Part shown: piece by piece, positions 15,880 to 25,367 of the stretch
Layout: the number at the start of each line of letters is the position of its first letter
Numbering within the stretch: the stretch's first letter is position 1
NCBI GenBank assembly: GCA_051744365.1
Contig: JBNJCX010000002.1
Coordinates: forward strand, 25,020 to 89,019
Length of the DNA stretch: 64,000 nt
Direction: 5' to 3'
From: Gudongella sp051744365
Lineage (GTDB): Bacteria; Bacillota; Clostridia; Tissierellales; Tissierellaceae
Notes under the pieces: generated by a model
Database searches by the model: none
The model's input: only the letters and a program-made list of their open reading frames with translations
What the model was told of the DNA's origin: nothing
Translations under genes and position numbers: made by a program

Positions 15880-17172
15880 TTAGTTTAATGTAACAAGATT
15901 TTTCTTGTATAGGTTATCTAGGGATTTCATGGCTCCCAGCTTGCAATGATCATAAGTCAGCCCACCCTGGTAATAAGCGTAATATGGCTCTCTCATGGGA
16001 CCATCAGCACTGAGCTCTATGGATGAACCTTCTATAAACCCCCCTGCAGCCATTATTATTCTATCAGCATACCCTGGCATATCCCAAGCCTCGGGAACAA
16101 CGTAGAAGTCCACTGCGGATGCTGCCTGTATCCCCTTGCAGAATTCACTGACCCTTTCCTCTGTCAACAACTCCACCCCCTGGATAATATCACTTCTTCT
16201 GTCATCCAGCTCGGGAACAATATTAAACCCAAGGCTCTTATAGGTCATCGCTACCAGCAATGCTCCCTTTACGGCCTCTGATACAACATGAGGGGCAAGG
16301 AAAAGCCCCTGCAGGGTTGTTCTGGTAGTGCCGAAGGTCAGGCCTGTATCCTTGCCGAGACCAGGTGCTGTAAGTCTGTTGGCTACCATGTCTATCAGGT
16401 CTTTTTTACCTGCAGCATATCCACCTGAAAGAGCGATTCCCCCTCCTGGATTCTTAATTAATGATCCAGCAATAATATCAGCGCCTACTTCAATTGGCTC
16501 CCTTGTGTCAAGAAATTCACCGTAGCAATTATCCACCATAATTATTACATTCGGGTAGCTATCCTTTATTCTCTTGATTACAGCCTGGATCTCATCAATT
16601 GTCAGAGCCCTTCTGTCGCTATAGCCTGTGGATCTTTGTATTGCTACAATTTTTGTGGTCTTGTTTATGGCTTTCAGCGCTCTTTCAATATCTATGCAGT
16701 TATCAAGAAGTGGTACTTCATCATATACTACTCCATATTCCACAAGGCTTCCAGAGGCACTCCCCTTCTTTCCGATTACTTTCTGAAGTGTATCATATGG
16801 CGTGCCTGTTATATATAAAAGCCCGTCCCCAGGTCGTAATATGCCTGATAGGACAAGGCTTAATGCATGGGTACCAGATGCTATTGCAGGCCTTACAAGG
16901 GCTGATTCAGCCTTGAAAACATCCGCAAAGATTGATTCAACCTTTTCCCTGCCTATATCACCATAACCATAGCCTGTGGTCCAATGAAAATCAGTTGAAC
17001 TAAGTTTGTTGTCTTGCATGGCTCCAATTACCTTGTATTGGTTGTACTCCCGTATCTCATCAAGGGATTTGAATTTTTCCTTTACTTTCATCTCCATACT
17101 GTCTACATATTCAACAACCTCTTTGCTTATATCGTATTGTTTACATAAATAATTTACGGTCAACTCGTTCAT
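15880..17172 (-). CDS. Methionine gamma-lyase-family PLP enzyme (YnbB-like)
   Basis: A 430-residue fold-type-I PLP enzyme of the family annotated as methionine gamma-lyase or aluminium-resistance protein, YnbB in Bacillus. Visible are HWTTGYGYGDIGREKVE near residue 63, RPAIASGTHALSLVLSG near 95, IQRSTGYSDRRALT, MVDNCYGEF and the probable PLP lysine in GSLIKNPGGGIA near 245. It is likely a C-S lyase on sulfur amino acids, but the true substrate is unproved. In Firmicutes it often lies beside hfq-miaA, as here. The start has AGGAGAG 6 nt upstream. A hairpin separates it from hfq, so expression is probably independent. Confidence 0.88.
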   Translation of the reverse strand: MNELTVNYLCKQYDISKEVVEYVDSMEMKVKEKFKSLDEIREYNQYKVIGAMQDNKLSSTDFHWTTGYGYGDIGREKVESIFADVFKAESALVRPAIASGTHALSLVLSGILRPGDGLLYITGTPYDTLQKVIGKKGSASGSLVEYGVVYDEVPLLDNCIDIERALKAINKTTKIVAIQRSTGYSDRRALTIDEIQAVIKRIKDSYPNVIIMVDNCYGEFLDTREPIEVGADIIAGSLIKNPGGGIALSGGYAAGKKDLIDMVANRLTAPGLGKDTGLTFGTTRTTLQGLFLAPHVVSEAVKGALLVAMTYKSLGFNIVPELDDRRSDIIQGVELLTEERVSEFCKGIQAASAVDFYVVPEAWDMPGYADRIIMAAGGFIEGSSIELSADGPMREPYYAYYQGGLTYDHCKLGAMKSLDNLYKKNLVTLN

Positions 17173-17219
17173 GTTCTCTCCTTATTATATAATAGTATAG
17201 TCGATTATTCCAAAAGAAT

Positions 17220-17239
17220 GGTCTCTGTCACCAGAGACC
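17220..17239 (-). terminator. Terminator of the mutS-mutL-miaA-hfq operon
   Basis: On the minus strand GGTCTCTG pairs with CAGAGACC over a 4-nt loop, followed by ATTCTTTT. It lies just behind the hfq stop. Confidence 0.7.
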
Positions 17240-17244
17240 TCATA

Positions 17245-17466
17245 TCAATATTCGAAGTTTATTACCGTGTTTGGTATTATAGTAGAAATTGCATGCTTGT
17301 ATACTAGTTGCTGTTTATCATCTGCATCAAGGACAATTGTATAGCTATCGAAGCCTTTGACGAACCCCTTGATCTGATAACCGTTTACAAGGAATACCGT
17401 GATCAGTATACCCTCTCTTCTTACCGTATTGAGAAACTGGTCCTGCAAATTTGTTCCCTGCTTCAT
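17245..17466 (-). CDS. hfq: RNA chaperone Hfq
   Basis: A 73-residue Hfq. It has the Sm1 motif (QDQFLNTVRREGILITVFLVNGYQ, read in two parts) with the proximal-face glutamine, and an Sm2 motif YKHAISTIIP close to the YKHAIS consensus. Hfq forms a hexameric ring that pairs small RNAs with mRNAs. The gene follows miaA by 15 nt with AGGAGG upstream, the usual order in Firmicutes. It is the last gene of the mutS-mutL-miaA-hfq run. Confidence 0.96.
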   Translation of the reverse strand: MKQGTNLQDQFLNTVRREGILITVFLVNGYQIKGFVKGFDSYTIVLDADDKQQLVYKHAISTIIPNTVINFEY

Positions 17467-17481
17467 TTGGAAAGCCTCCTT

Positions 17482-18420
17482 TTAATATAGATATTTCCTG
17501 ACATCCTCTATCATAAACTCTATAAGGTCATCTTTGCTATCATAAGCATCTACATCTACCCATTTGATTCTTTTATCTCTTCTGAACCAGGTAAGTTGTC
17601 TTTTGGCATAGTTTCTTGAAAGTTTTTTTATTTTTTCAACAGTGTCTTCATAGCTCTCATTTCCTTCAAGGTACTCCATAATTTCTTTATACCCAATTGC
17701 TTTCATAGACACCAGGTCTTTCCCATATCCTTTTGCCATCAATGACTTTACTTCTTCGACCAGACCCATCTGGAGCATGGTATCCACTCTCTCATTTATC
17801 CTCTCATAGAGTCTTTGCCTGTCCATATACAGACAGTATAGGGACAGGTCATATCGTTCATTTGGTCTTCTGAAGTTGCTCCCATACTCATCATAAGTCT
17901 TGCCGGACAGAGTTGTTATTTCAAGAGCCCTTACAATTCGGTGAGTATCATTTTCAGTGTATCTTTCAGCAGCAATCGGGTCAATATCCTTGAGCATGTC
18001 CAGCAGTGCCTTTTTCCCTTCAGTTTTGGCTATATTCTCAAAATTATCCCTGAGCTCCTGGTTAGGTGGGACATCCACAAAGTTCAATTCATACACCAAT
18101 GAGTTTATATATAGTCCTGTTCCCCCTGCAATTATGGGTAGTTTGCCTGATTTGTTAAGCTCTGTTATTAATTTTGTTGCATTTTCTTTATAATCAGCCA
18201 CTGTAAACCCTTGGTCAGGATCTATGAAGTCCACCAGATGATGAGACACACCTTCCATTTCCTCCTCTGTGACTTTAGCTGTTCCTATATCCATTCCCTT
18301 ATAAATCTGCATCGAATCTGCCGATATTATTTCACCATCCATAGCCTTTGCAAGAGCAATGGATACTGATGTTTTACCTACAGCTGTTGGTCCTGTTATT
18401 ACTACCAATTTTTCTTTCAT
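17482..18420 (-). CDS. miaA: tRNA dimethylallyltransferase MiaA
   Basis: MiaA adds a dimethylallyl group to A37 of tRNAs reading UNN codons; MiaB (22888-24207) later methylthiolates the same base. The 312 residues include Walker A TGPTAVGKTS at residues 9-18, SADSMQIYKGMDIGTAK, GGTGLYINSLVYEL and the C-terminal YAKRQLTWFRRD tRNA-binding stretch. The frame is open upstream to 18504, inside mutL. The ATG at 18420 with AGGAGAAAAT upstream gives the family N-terminus MKEKLVVITGPTA, so I use it. It starts 8 nt after mutL. Confidence 0.96.
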   Translation of the reverse strand: MKEKLVVITGPTAVGKTSVSIALAKAMDGEIISADSMQIYKGMDIGTAKVTEEEMEGVSHHLVDFIDPDQGFTVADYKENATKLITELNKSGKLPIIAGGTGLYINSLVYELNFVDVPPNQELRDNFENIAKTEGKKALLDMLKDIDPIAAERYTENDTHRIVRALEITTLSGKTYDEYGSNFRRPNERYDLSLYCLYMDRQRLYERINERVDTMLQMGLVEEVKSLMAKGYGKDLVSMKAIGYKEIMEYLEGNESYEDTVEKIKKLSRNYAKRQLTWFRRDKRIKWVDVDAYDSKDDLIEFMIEDVRKYLY

Positions 18421-18428
18421 ATTTTCTC

Positions 18429-20261
18429 CTATTGAATCCTGAGGAATTTTTTTTCCAACTCTTTCCTTGTCATCTCGATTATAGTAGGTCTGCCATGAGG
18501 GCAAGTAAAGGGGTTATCACAAGCCTCCAATTGCTTCATAAGAGCTCCCACCTCTATGTCTGCCACATTGTCTCCTGCCTTTATAGCGCTTGTACATGCA
18601 AGCTTCATAATCCTGTCCAATCGCGTCTCATAGCTGGATGGTAGTCTTTCCTCGAGTTGATCAAGAATATCAAGAAATAATCTTTTGCTGTCCGGATTGC
18701 CGAAAATCATCGGCACTCCTCTTATAATCAAGCTCCTTTCTCCAAAAATCTCAATATCAAAACCCAGAGATCGAAATTGGTCAATATTATCCGTGGCTTT
18801 GCTGAAATCAGCCTGTCCAAGCTCCAAAACCACTGGATCGAGCATTTGCTGTATGTTAATGGATTCATTTCGAAAGCCTGCCAGCAGCTTTTCATACATT
18901 ACCCTTTCATGTGCTGCATGCTGATCTATTATATAGAGTGTTGATGTAGAGACATCCTCTGTAATAATGTACGTACTGAATGCAACACCTATTTTCTTTA
19001 GCGTAGTGAATTGAAATTTAGGTTCAGCTTTACTTTCTGATTCGTCTGAATCGCTGTAGTCAGACTGATCTTCTCTCCACTTCTCTTGCATTTTCTTATC
19101 CTGATCAAGTGAGGAGTAGTCAACAAATATTATGCTCTTTTCATCAATCCGGTCATCAAGCGATTCTTTCATTCCAGTATCTAGTTTTTCAATGCTTTCA
19201 AGCTCCCATATTGTAGGAGTGCTTCCTTTTGGAACCTTTTCCTTTGATATCGATTCAGCCTTTGGTATCCGCATTATAGAATCAATATTGTTCTTTAAGG
19301 CGGCCTCAAGTTTTTGATAGATACCATTGTCATTGGTAAATTTTATTTCCTGCTTTGTTGGGTGTATATTAACATCCACATCGGATGGATCTATTTCTAC
19401 AAATAAAACAAATACAGGATATCTGTTTATAGGAATCAATGATGAATATTGCTTCTCAACTATCCTTGATAATCTGTAATCTACTACATACCTTCCGTTG
19501 ACATAGAGATATTGGTGATGCCTGTTGCTTCTGTATAGATTATTGTCTGCAATATATCCATCTATTTTGAAGTCCTCAGTTTTTATTGAGATACTCTTAA
19601 GTCCAGATGCAAGATCCTTGCCCAGCAGCTGGAATACAGTGTTTTTAATGTCTCCAGTTCCTGTAGTATTGAATATGATTCTATTATCCTTCATATATTT
19701 AAAGGCTACGCCTGGATTTCCCACTGAAAGTCTTGTAACTGTCTCTGTAATTGCATTTTCTTCAGCGGCCTTGCTTTTCATAAATCTTTTTCTGACAGGA
19801 AGGTTATAAAAAAGCTTCCTGATAATCATTGTAGTTCCAACTGGAGTTCCTGATGGTGAGATGGATTTTAAAATGCCATCTTCAACATAGCCCATAAGAC
19901 CTGAATCCATATCATTTTGCCTGGTCAGAACCTCGATTTTTGATACTGCACAGATGCTTGACAGAGCTTCGCCCCGGAATCCCATGGTAAGGATCCTATT
20001 AAGGTCTTCCACTGAATAGAGCTTGGATGTGGTATGTCTTTCAAAGGCAAGTCTCAGATCATCCTCCTCCATCCCCTCACCATTGTCCGTAACCCGTATA
20101 AAATCCCTGCCTGCATCAGAAATCTCAATAATAATCTGATCTGCACCTGCATCAATGGAGTTTTCCACAAGCTCCTTGACTATTGAAGCAGGTCTTTCTA
20201 TAACTTCACCTGCAGCTATTTTTTGTATTGTAAGGCTATCCAATACCTTGATTTTACTCAT
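18429..20261 (-). CDS. mutL: DNA mismatch repair protein MutL (with endonuclease motif)
   Basis: MutL couples mismatch recognition by MutS to strand removal. The N-terminal GHKL ATPase shows IAAGEVIERPASIVKELVEN, DNGEGM and GFRGEALSSI. The C-terminal domain holds DQHAAHERVMYE, the DQHAx2Ex4E nicking-endonuclease motif, plus CPHGRP near the end. This is the nuclease-active type found in bacteria without MutH. The start at 20261 (MSKIKVLDS) has AAGGAGTGA upstream; the frame is open a little further to 20288. It begins 4 nt after mutS ends. Confidence 0.97.
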   Translation of the reverse strand: MSKIKVLDSLTIQKIAAGEVIERPASIVKELVENSIDAGADQIIIEISDAGRDFIRVTDNGEGMEEDDLRLAFERHTTSKLYSVEDLNRILTMGFRGEALSSICAVSKIEVLTRQNDMDSGLMGYVEDGILKSISPSGTPVGTTMIIRKLFYNLPVRKRFMKSKAAEENAITETVTRLSVGNPGVAFKYMKDNRIIFNTTGTGDIKNTVFQLLGKDLASGLKSISIKTEDFKIDGYIADNNLYRSNRHHQYLYVNGRYVVDYRLSRIVEKQYSSLIPINRYPVFVLFVEIDPSDVDVNIHPTKQEIKFTNDNGIYQKLEAALKNNIDSIMRIPKAESISKEKVPKGSTPTIWELESIEKLDTGMKESLDDRIDEKSIIFVDYSSLDQDKKMQEKWREDQSDYSDSDESESKAEPKFQFTTLKKIGVAFSTYIITEDVSTSTLYIIDQHAAHERVMYEKLLAGFRNESINIQQMLDPVVLELGQADFSKATDNIDQFRSLGFDIEIFGERSLIIRGVPMIFGNPDSKRLFLDILDQLEERLPSSYETRLDRIMKLACTSAIKAGDNVADIEVGALMKQLEACDNPFTCPHGRPTIIEMTRKELEKKFLRIQ

Positions 20262-20265
20262 AAAG

Positions 20266-22878
20266 TCACTCCTTAAGCTTCCTGGCATCTTCTACCAGGT
20301 TATTGAGAGTATTTAGCGCATCCATGGGAGTAAGACCATTTATATCAATATTTCTAATTCTGTCTACATAAAAGTCTTTTCTATAATCCACGAGATTCAT
20401 CTGTTTCTGGTTTTTCTGAGGTACAGGTTCATCCAGGTTGATATTGTGTGAGTCTTCTATCATAGCCAGAACCTCGCTTGCTCGTTGTATTACCTCTTTT
20501 CTGATTCCAGCCAGCTTAGCAACCTGTATTCCGTAGCTCTGGTTTGTACTGCCCTCTACAATCTTTCTAAGGAATATTATGTCATCACCCTGTTCCTCTG
20601 CTGTTATGGTGTAGTTCTTCACACCCTTCCATTTTGACTGGAGTTGTGTCAGCTCGTGATAATGGGTGGCAAACAAGGTTTTAGCCTTGATATGGTTAGC
20701 TATATATTCCACAACCGCCCATGCTATACTGAGGCCGTCAAAGGTGCTGGTACCCCTTCCCACTTCGTCCAGGATAATAAGACTTCCAGCAGTTGCAAAC
20801 CTGAGAATATTTGAAACCTCATTCATTTCGACCATAAATGTGCTTTCACCCTGAGAAAGGTTGTCTGATGCACCTATTCGCGTGAAGATCCTATCCACAA
20901 TACCAATGTCAGCGCTTCTTGCCGGTACAAAAGATCCTATCTGAGCAAGCAGAACAATAATGGCAATCTGTCTCATGAATGTTGATTTACCTGCCATGTT
21001 TGGTCCTGTAATAATATGAACCATATCATCCCTGGTATCCATATATGCATCGTTGGGGACAAACAGCTGATGTTTTATGGTTGACTCAACCACTGGATGC
21101 CTTCCTTCTTCAATCTTTATTATTCCCTTTGTATTAAGGCTTGGTCTTGTAAAATTATTGCTGTTTGCAACAATTGCCAGGCTCATCACCACATCCAGTA
21201 CAGCCAGCAGCTTGCTGGTTCTTTGCATTCTTTCAATTTCACACTTTAACTTTTCGCGAATTTCCTGAAATAGCTCATATTCCAGCTGTATTGCCTTATC
21301 ATCAGCTCCAAGAATCTTATCCTCGATTTCCTTCAATTCTGTTGTGTAGTACCTTTCTGAATTGGCAAGGGTCTGCTTGCGTATATAATTGTCAGGTACA
21401 AGGTCCACGTTGGTCTTTCTGATGTCGATGTAGTAGCCCATGACCCTGTTAAAGCCCACCTTAAGGGTTTTGATACCCGTGTGCTCACGCTCTTTGGTTT
21501 CGAGCCTTGCAAGCCATTCCTTGCCCTTAAGCTTGCTGTCTCTCAGCTCATCAAGGTATAGATTGTAGCCCTCCTTGATAATCCCACCTTCCTTTACGGA
21601 AAGAGGAGGGTTGTCCCCCAATGCATCCAGCAGAAGGATATGGATATCATCGAGATCATCCATATCCTTCTGCAGCTTTATAAATTGCTTCAATCCAGTT
21701 TCCAAAAGAAGTGCTTTTAGCTCTGGAATATGCTCAACTGATTGTCTGAGCGCTACCAGGTCCCTTCCGCCGGAATTGCCATTGGCTATCTTGCTGACTA
21801 GTCTTTCAATATCGTAGATTCTCTTTAATATATCCTTGATTTCCTCAAGGTGGAATGGATTCTTGCTTAAAAATTCAACCATATCCAGTCTGCTATCTAT
21901 CAGTTTCTTATCTAGGAGGGGCTGTTCCAGCCATTTCCTTAAAAGTCTTCCACCCATTGCAGTCTGTGTTTTATCCAGTATTCCTAGGATAGCTCCTCTT
22001 TTTTCCTTTGACCTCATTGTCTCATGGATTTCAAGATTAGCTCTGGTATTGATATCCATAAGCATATAATGCTCCGGTTCGTAATACTGGAGCTCCTTTA
22101 TATGGTCCAGGGCACTGAATTGAGTATCACTTAAATACCTCAATAGCTTCCCCAGGGATATGGTGGAGTAAATCTTTTCCTTGAGACCTATCTGGTCAAT
22201 ATTTTTGTCGACAAAAAAGCTGTTGATTGATCTCTTGTAGTAATCAACATCCTCAGTGGAATCCTCCACAGTATTTATATATGGATTGATTTTATCCTGA
22301 ATTGTCCTTATTAGCTTTTGATCCTTTATAAAACCCTTGTTACAAATTATTTCTGAAGGCATGATTTTGCCCAACTCATCGAGGACAAATCTCTGACTAT
22401 TTTCCTCTTCACCTATAAACTCAGTGGTAAACATCTCTCCTGTTGAATTATCTACATACGATACTCCAACACCATACTCATCAAGGAATATGCTGGCCAG
22501 AAAATTGTTTGATTTTTCATCCAGGAGATTACCATCCATTATTGTGCCAGGTGTTACAATTCTAACCACATCTCGCTTGACCAGCCCTTTTGCCAAGGCC
22601 GGGTCCTCAACCTGTTCGCACACAGCCACCTTATAGCCTTTGTCCACAAGTCTGGATATGTAGGTATCGGCTACATGATGTGGTACACCACACATTGGTG
22701 CTTTTTTATCAAGGCCGCAATCTCTGCTGGTCAAGGCAATTTCCAGCTCTCTGGATGCAATCTTCGCATCCTCAAAAAACATCTCGTAAAAATCACCCAG
22801 CCTGAAAAACAGCAGTGAATCCTTGTATTTTTCCTTTGTATCTATATATTGTTGCATCATTGGAGTCAGTGAGCCCAT
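20266..22878 (-). CDS. mutS: DNA mismatch repair protein MutS
   Basis: MutS1-type mismatch-recognition ATPase of 870 residues. The mismatch-binding FYEMFFEDA (F-x-E) lies near residue 31, Walker A GPNMAGKST near 615, and Walker B SLIILDEVGRGTSTFDG near 690, followed by FATHYHELTQL. A C-terminal dimer region follows. AGGAGG lies before the ATG. It starts 9 nt behind miaB and is followed directly by mutL, so miaB-mutS-mutL-miaA-hfq may be a single operon for mismatch repair and tRNA modification. Confidence 0.98.
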   Translation of the reverse strand: MGSLTPMMQQYIDTKEKYKDSLLFFRLGDFYEMFFEDAKIASRELEIALTSRDCGLDKKAPMCGVPHHVADTYISRLVDKGYKVAVCEQVEDPALAKGLVKRDVVRIVTPGTIMDGNLLDEKSNNFLASIFLDEYGVGVSYVDNSTGEMFTTEFIGEEENSQRFVLDELGKIMPSEIICNKGFIKDQKLIRTIQDKINPYINTVEDSTEDVDYYKRSINSFFVDKNIDQIGLKEKIYSTISLGKLLRYLSDTQFSALDHIKELQYYEPEHYMLMDINTRANLEIHETMRSKEKRGAILGILDKTQTAMGGRLLRKWLEQPLLDKKLIDSRLDMVEFLSKNPFHLEEIKDILKRIYDIERLVSKIANGNSGGRDLVALRQSVEHIPELKALLLETGLKQFIKLQKDMDDLDDIHILLLDALGDNPPLSVKEGGIIKEGYNLYLDELRDSKLKGKEWLARLETKEREHTGIKTLKVGFNRVMGYYIDIRKTNVDLVPDNYIRKQTLANSERYYTTELKEIEDKILGADDKAIQLEYELFQEIREKLKCEIERMQRTSKLLAVLDVVMSLAIVANSNNFTRPSLNTKGIIKIEEGRHPVVESTIKHQLFVPNDAYMDTRDDMVHIITGPNMAGKSTFMRQIAIIVLLAQIGSFVPARSADIGIVDRIFTRIGASDNLSQGESTFMVEMNEVSNILRFATAGSLIILDEVGRGTSTFDGLSIAWAVVEYIANHIKAKTLFATHYHELTQLQSKWKGVKNYTITAEEQGDDIIFLRKIVEGSTNQSYGIQVAKLAGIRKEVIQRASEVLAMIEDSHNINLDEPVPQKNQKQMNLVDYRKDFYVDRIRNIDINGLTPMDALNTLNNLVEDARKLKE

Positions 22879-22887
22879 TTGGTCCTC

Positions 22888-24207
22888 CTAGTCAATCAAT
22901 TCACCTTCAAGTGTAAATGTCTTCACATTATCTATTCTTACATTGACGATTTCTCCAATCAGCTCTGAACTGCCTTTGAAATGGACAAGCTTGGCACTTT
23001 CTGTTCTACCGCTCATAACCGTGCTGTCATTCTTGCTTACCTCTTCAACGAGGACCATCTGAACAGTTCCCAAAAGCTTCTTGTTGAGTTTCAACCCGAT
23101 TGGGTACAGAGTATCCAGCAGTCGCTGGAATCTTTCATGCTTTGTTTTGTCGGGTACCTGTTCTTCCATTCTGGCAGCAATGGTTCCCTCCCTTACTGAA
23201 TAGAGAAAAGTATATGCTGAATCATACTCCACCTCTTTTACAAGATCTAGAGTATCCTGAAAATCTTTTTCCGTTTCTCCTGGAAAACCTACTATTATAT
23301 CAGTGGTTATTGCCAGATCAGGGAGCTGACTTTTTATTCTTCTAATTTTATCCAGGTATTCTTCCCTGGTATATTTTCTGTTCATCAGCTTCAGCATCCT
23401 GTTGCTCCCGGATTGTACTGGTAGATGAAGATGCGGACTCAGCTTGTCCAGCTGAATATATGCATCAATCAATCTATCTGTAAAATCCTTTGGATGAGAT
23501 GTCATAAACCTTATTCGCTGTAGACCTTCAATACTGTTGATTTCCTCCAGCAGATCGGGAAAGCTATAATCATATGATAGTGTATTTCCATAGGAGTTTA
23601 CATTCTGTCCCAGGAGGGTCACTTCCTTTACTCCAGATTCTACAAGTCTTCTGACTTCATCAATGACCGTATTAGGATCCCTGCTCCTTTCCCTTCCTCT
23701 CGTGTAGGGAACTATACAATAGGTACAGTAATTGTCACATCCATACATAATATCTACAAATGCCTTGTATGAATACTTTCTATGGGCTTCAATGCTTTCA
23801 TCAATTTCTCTGGTATCCTCAACGATATCCATAATTGTCTTTCCTGTTTCAAGCTGTCTATTGACAAGCTGAGGCAGCTTGTGGATATTGTTTGTCCCGA
23901 ATACAAGATCAATGTGCTTGTGCTTTGATAGGAAATATTCCCGAATATCATCCCGTTGCATCATGCATCCACTGATACCCAGTACAACCTCTGGTTTTCT
24001 CCTCTTAAGCTCCTTTAATTCACCAAGCTGTCCGAAAACCTTATCCTCGGCACTTTTTCTTACGGCACAGGTATTAAATATGATTATATCCGCTTGTTCC
24101 TTGTCCTCGGTTGGTTCATAACCCATTGTATCCAAGACCCAGGATATTTTTTCTGAGTCAAGCTCATTTGCCTGACAGCCGGATGTGTTTATCAAATATT
24201 TCTTCAT
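22888..24207 (-). CDS. miaB: tRNA-2-methylthio-N6-dimethylallyladenosine synthase MiaB
   Basis: A radical-SAM methylthiotransferase that converts i6A37 of tRNA to ms2i6A37. The N-terminal cluster cysteines are in TSGCQANELDSEK, NTCAVRKSAEDK and SGCMMQ. The radical SAM motif is CDNYCTYCIVPYTRGRERSR and a TRAM domain closes the protein. The more common TxGCQMN reads TSGCQAN. The best start is the ATG at 24207, 6 nt behind AGGAGAA; two TTG codons just upstream are too close to that site. It pairs functionally with miaA in the same gene run. Confidence 0.95.
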   Translation of the reverse strand: MKKYLINTSGCQANELDSEKISWVLDTMGYEPTEDKEQADIIIFNTCAVRKSAEDKVFGQLGELKELKRRKPEVVLGISGCMMQRDDIREYFLSKHKHIDLVFGTNNIHKLPQLVNRQLETGKTIMDIVEDTREIDESIEAHRKYSYKAFVDIMYGCDNYCTYCIVPYTRGRERSRDPNTVIDEVRRLVESGVKEVTLLGQNVNSYGNTLSYDYSFPDLLEEINSIEGLQRIRFMTSHPKDFTDRLIDAYIQLDKLSPHLHLPVQSGSNRMLKLMNRKYTREEYLDKIRRIKSQLPDLAITTDIIVGFPGETEKDFQDTLDLVKEVEYDSAYTFLYSVREGTIAARMEEQVPDKTKHERFQRLLDTLYPIGLKLNKKLLGTVQMVLVEEVSKNDSTVMSGRTESAKLVHFKGSSELIGEIVNVRIDNVKTFTLEGELID

Positions 24208-24254
24208 CAACAATTCTCCTTGCTATTTATGAATCTTCTATTACACTTTCTTGT

Positions 24255-24260
24255 ATTATA
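24255..24260 (-). promoter_or_regulatory. Extended -10 promoter element of miaB
   Basis: On the minus strand TGATATAAT, an extended -10 box, about 48 nt before the miaB start. No good -35 box is seen; the nearest is TTGGTA with a 19-nt spacer. Confidence 0.45.
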
Positions 24261-24324
24261 TCATGATTTCAAAGGTTATTACCAATGGAATAAGCTAACT
24301 TTAACCCTTGTAATAACACAAAGA

Positions 24325-24342
24325 AGGGTGTTTACACACCCT
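24325..24342 (-). terminator. Terminator of the M42 peptidase operon
   Basis: On the minus strand AGGGTGT pairs with ACACCCT over a 4-nt loop and is followed by TCTTTG, 32 nt behind the stop of the third peptidase gene. The U-tract is weak. Confidence 0.6.
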
Positions 24343-24374
24343 CTGGTCTTTAGAAAAAAATGTTGTGTAGCAGA

Positions 24375-25367
24375 TTACACCTTCTTGGACAAGTAAGCTG
24401 CAAGAAGTGCTATACTGCTTTCAATATCCTCCTTGGAAGCCATTTCAACTGTTGAATGGACATATCTTGTGGGGATGGAAATAACACCTGATGGAACTCC
24501 GGATTTTGAAATATGAATAGCTCCTGAGTCAGTACCTCCAAATTCAAGAACCTCCATCTGATATGAGATATTGTTTTCCTTTGAAAGGTCAACAAGTGCA
24601 TTCCTTACAGCTGGATGGGTTATGATTGAATTATCCTTTACTTTGATTGCAGCACCCTTGTGAAGTCCTACTGCAAATCTCTTGGCTTTGGGAGTATCTC
24701 CATGAGCTGTGACATCAACTGCAATTCCAAAGTCAGGTTCAATACCATATGCAGCAGTTCCTGCACCTCTTAAGCCAACCTCTTCCTGCACGGAGAACAC
24801 AAAGTATAAATCATTATCTGTATTTGATAGTCTTTTCAATGCCTCTATGGCAACAAAGCATCCCACTCTGTCATCCAGATATGGTGTAAATACGACATTA
24901 TCATTGTGGGCAAATGGACTGTAATATATACACATGTCACCTACGCCAACCATTTTCTCTGCCTCTTCCTTGTTCTTTGCACCAATATCCATATACATGT
25001 TTTCCAGCTTCCTCTCGGAAGGTTTTTCAACTGGTTCAGAAAAAATTGCTCCGACTGTACCATTCTTGAATATAACCTTCTGGCTCAGACTGATATCAGC
25101 TGAGATTCCGCCGACGTTGCCGAATCTTAGAAATCCTTCCTTGTCGATGTCGGTCACCATAAAGCCTATCTGGTCCATATGCGCTGAAACCATTATCTTT
25201 TTACCTTTTCCCTTCTTTCTTGCAATAAGGTTTCCAAGGGCGTCTGTCTTTATATCATCAACAAAATCAGCGATTTCCTGACGTATAGTACCACTTATCA
25301 ATTCCTCATCCCCTGAGGGTCCATATGCAGATACTAATTTTTCAAGCAGTTCAACGTTAAATTCCAT
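24375..25367 (-). CDS. M42-family metallo-aminopeptidase (third of three)
   Basis: A 330-residue M42 peptidase (FrvX/TET/endoglucanase M family), cytosolic two-metal aminopeptidases that trim peptides. Metal and catalytic residues are in VSAHMDQIGFMV, YLDDRVGCF, VQEEVGLRG, AVDVTAHGD and TRYVHS. The family forms dodecameric shells. Its ATG directly abuts the stop of the upstream paralogue, so the three genes are one operon. The three copies are clearly diverged from each other, which suggests different substrate preferences rather than a recent duplication. Confidence 0.92.
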   Translation of the reverse strand: MEFNVELLEKLVSAYGPSGDEELISGTIRQEIADFVDDIKTDALGNLIARKKGKGKKIMVSAHMDQIGFMVTDIDKEGFLRFGNVGGISADISLSQKVIFKNGTVGAIFSEPVEKPSERKLENMYMDIGAKNKEEAEKMVGVGDMCIYYSPFAHNDNVVFTPYLDDRVGCFVAIEALKRLSNTDNDLYFVFSVQEEVGLRGAGTAAYGIEPDFGIAVDVTAHGDTPKAKRFAVGLHKGAAIKVKDNSIITHPAVRNALVDLSKENNISYQMEVLEFGGTDSGAIHISKSGVPSGVISIPTRYVHSTVEMASKEDIESSIALLAAYLSKKV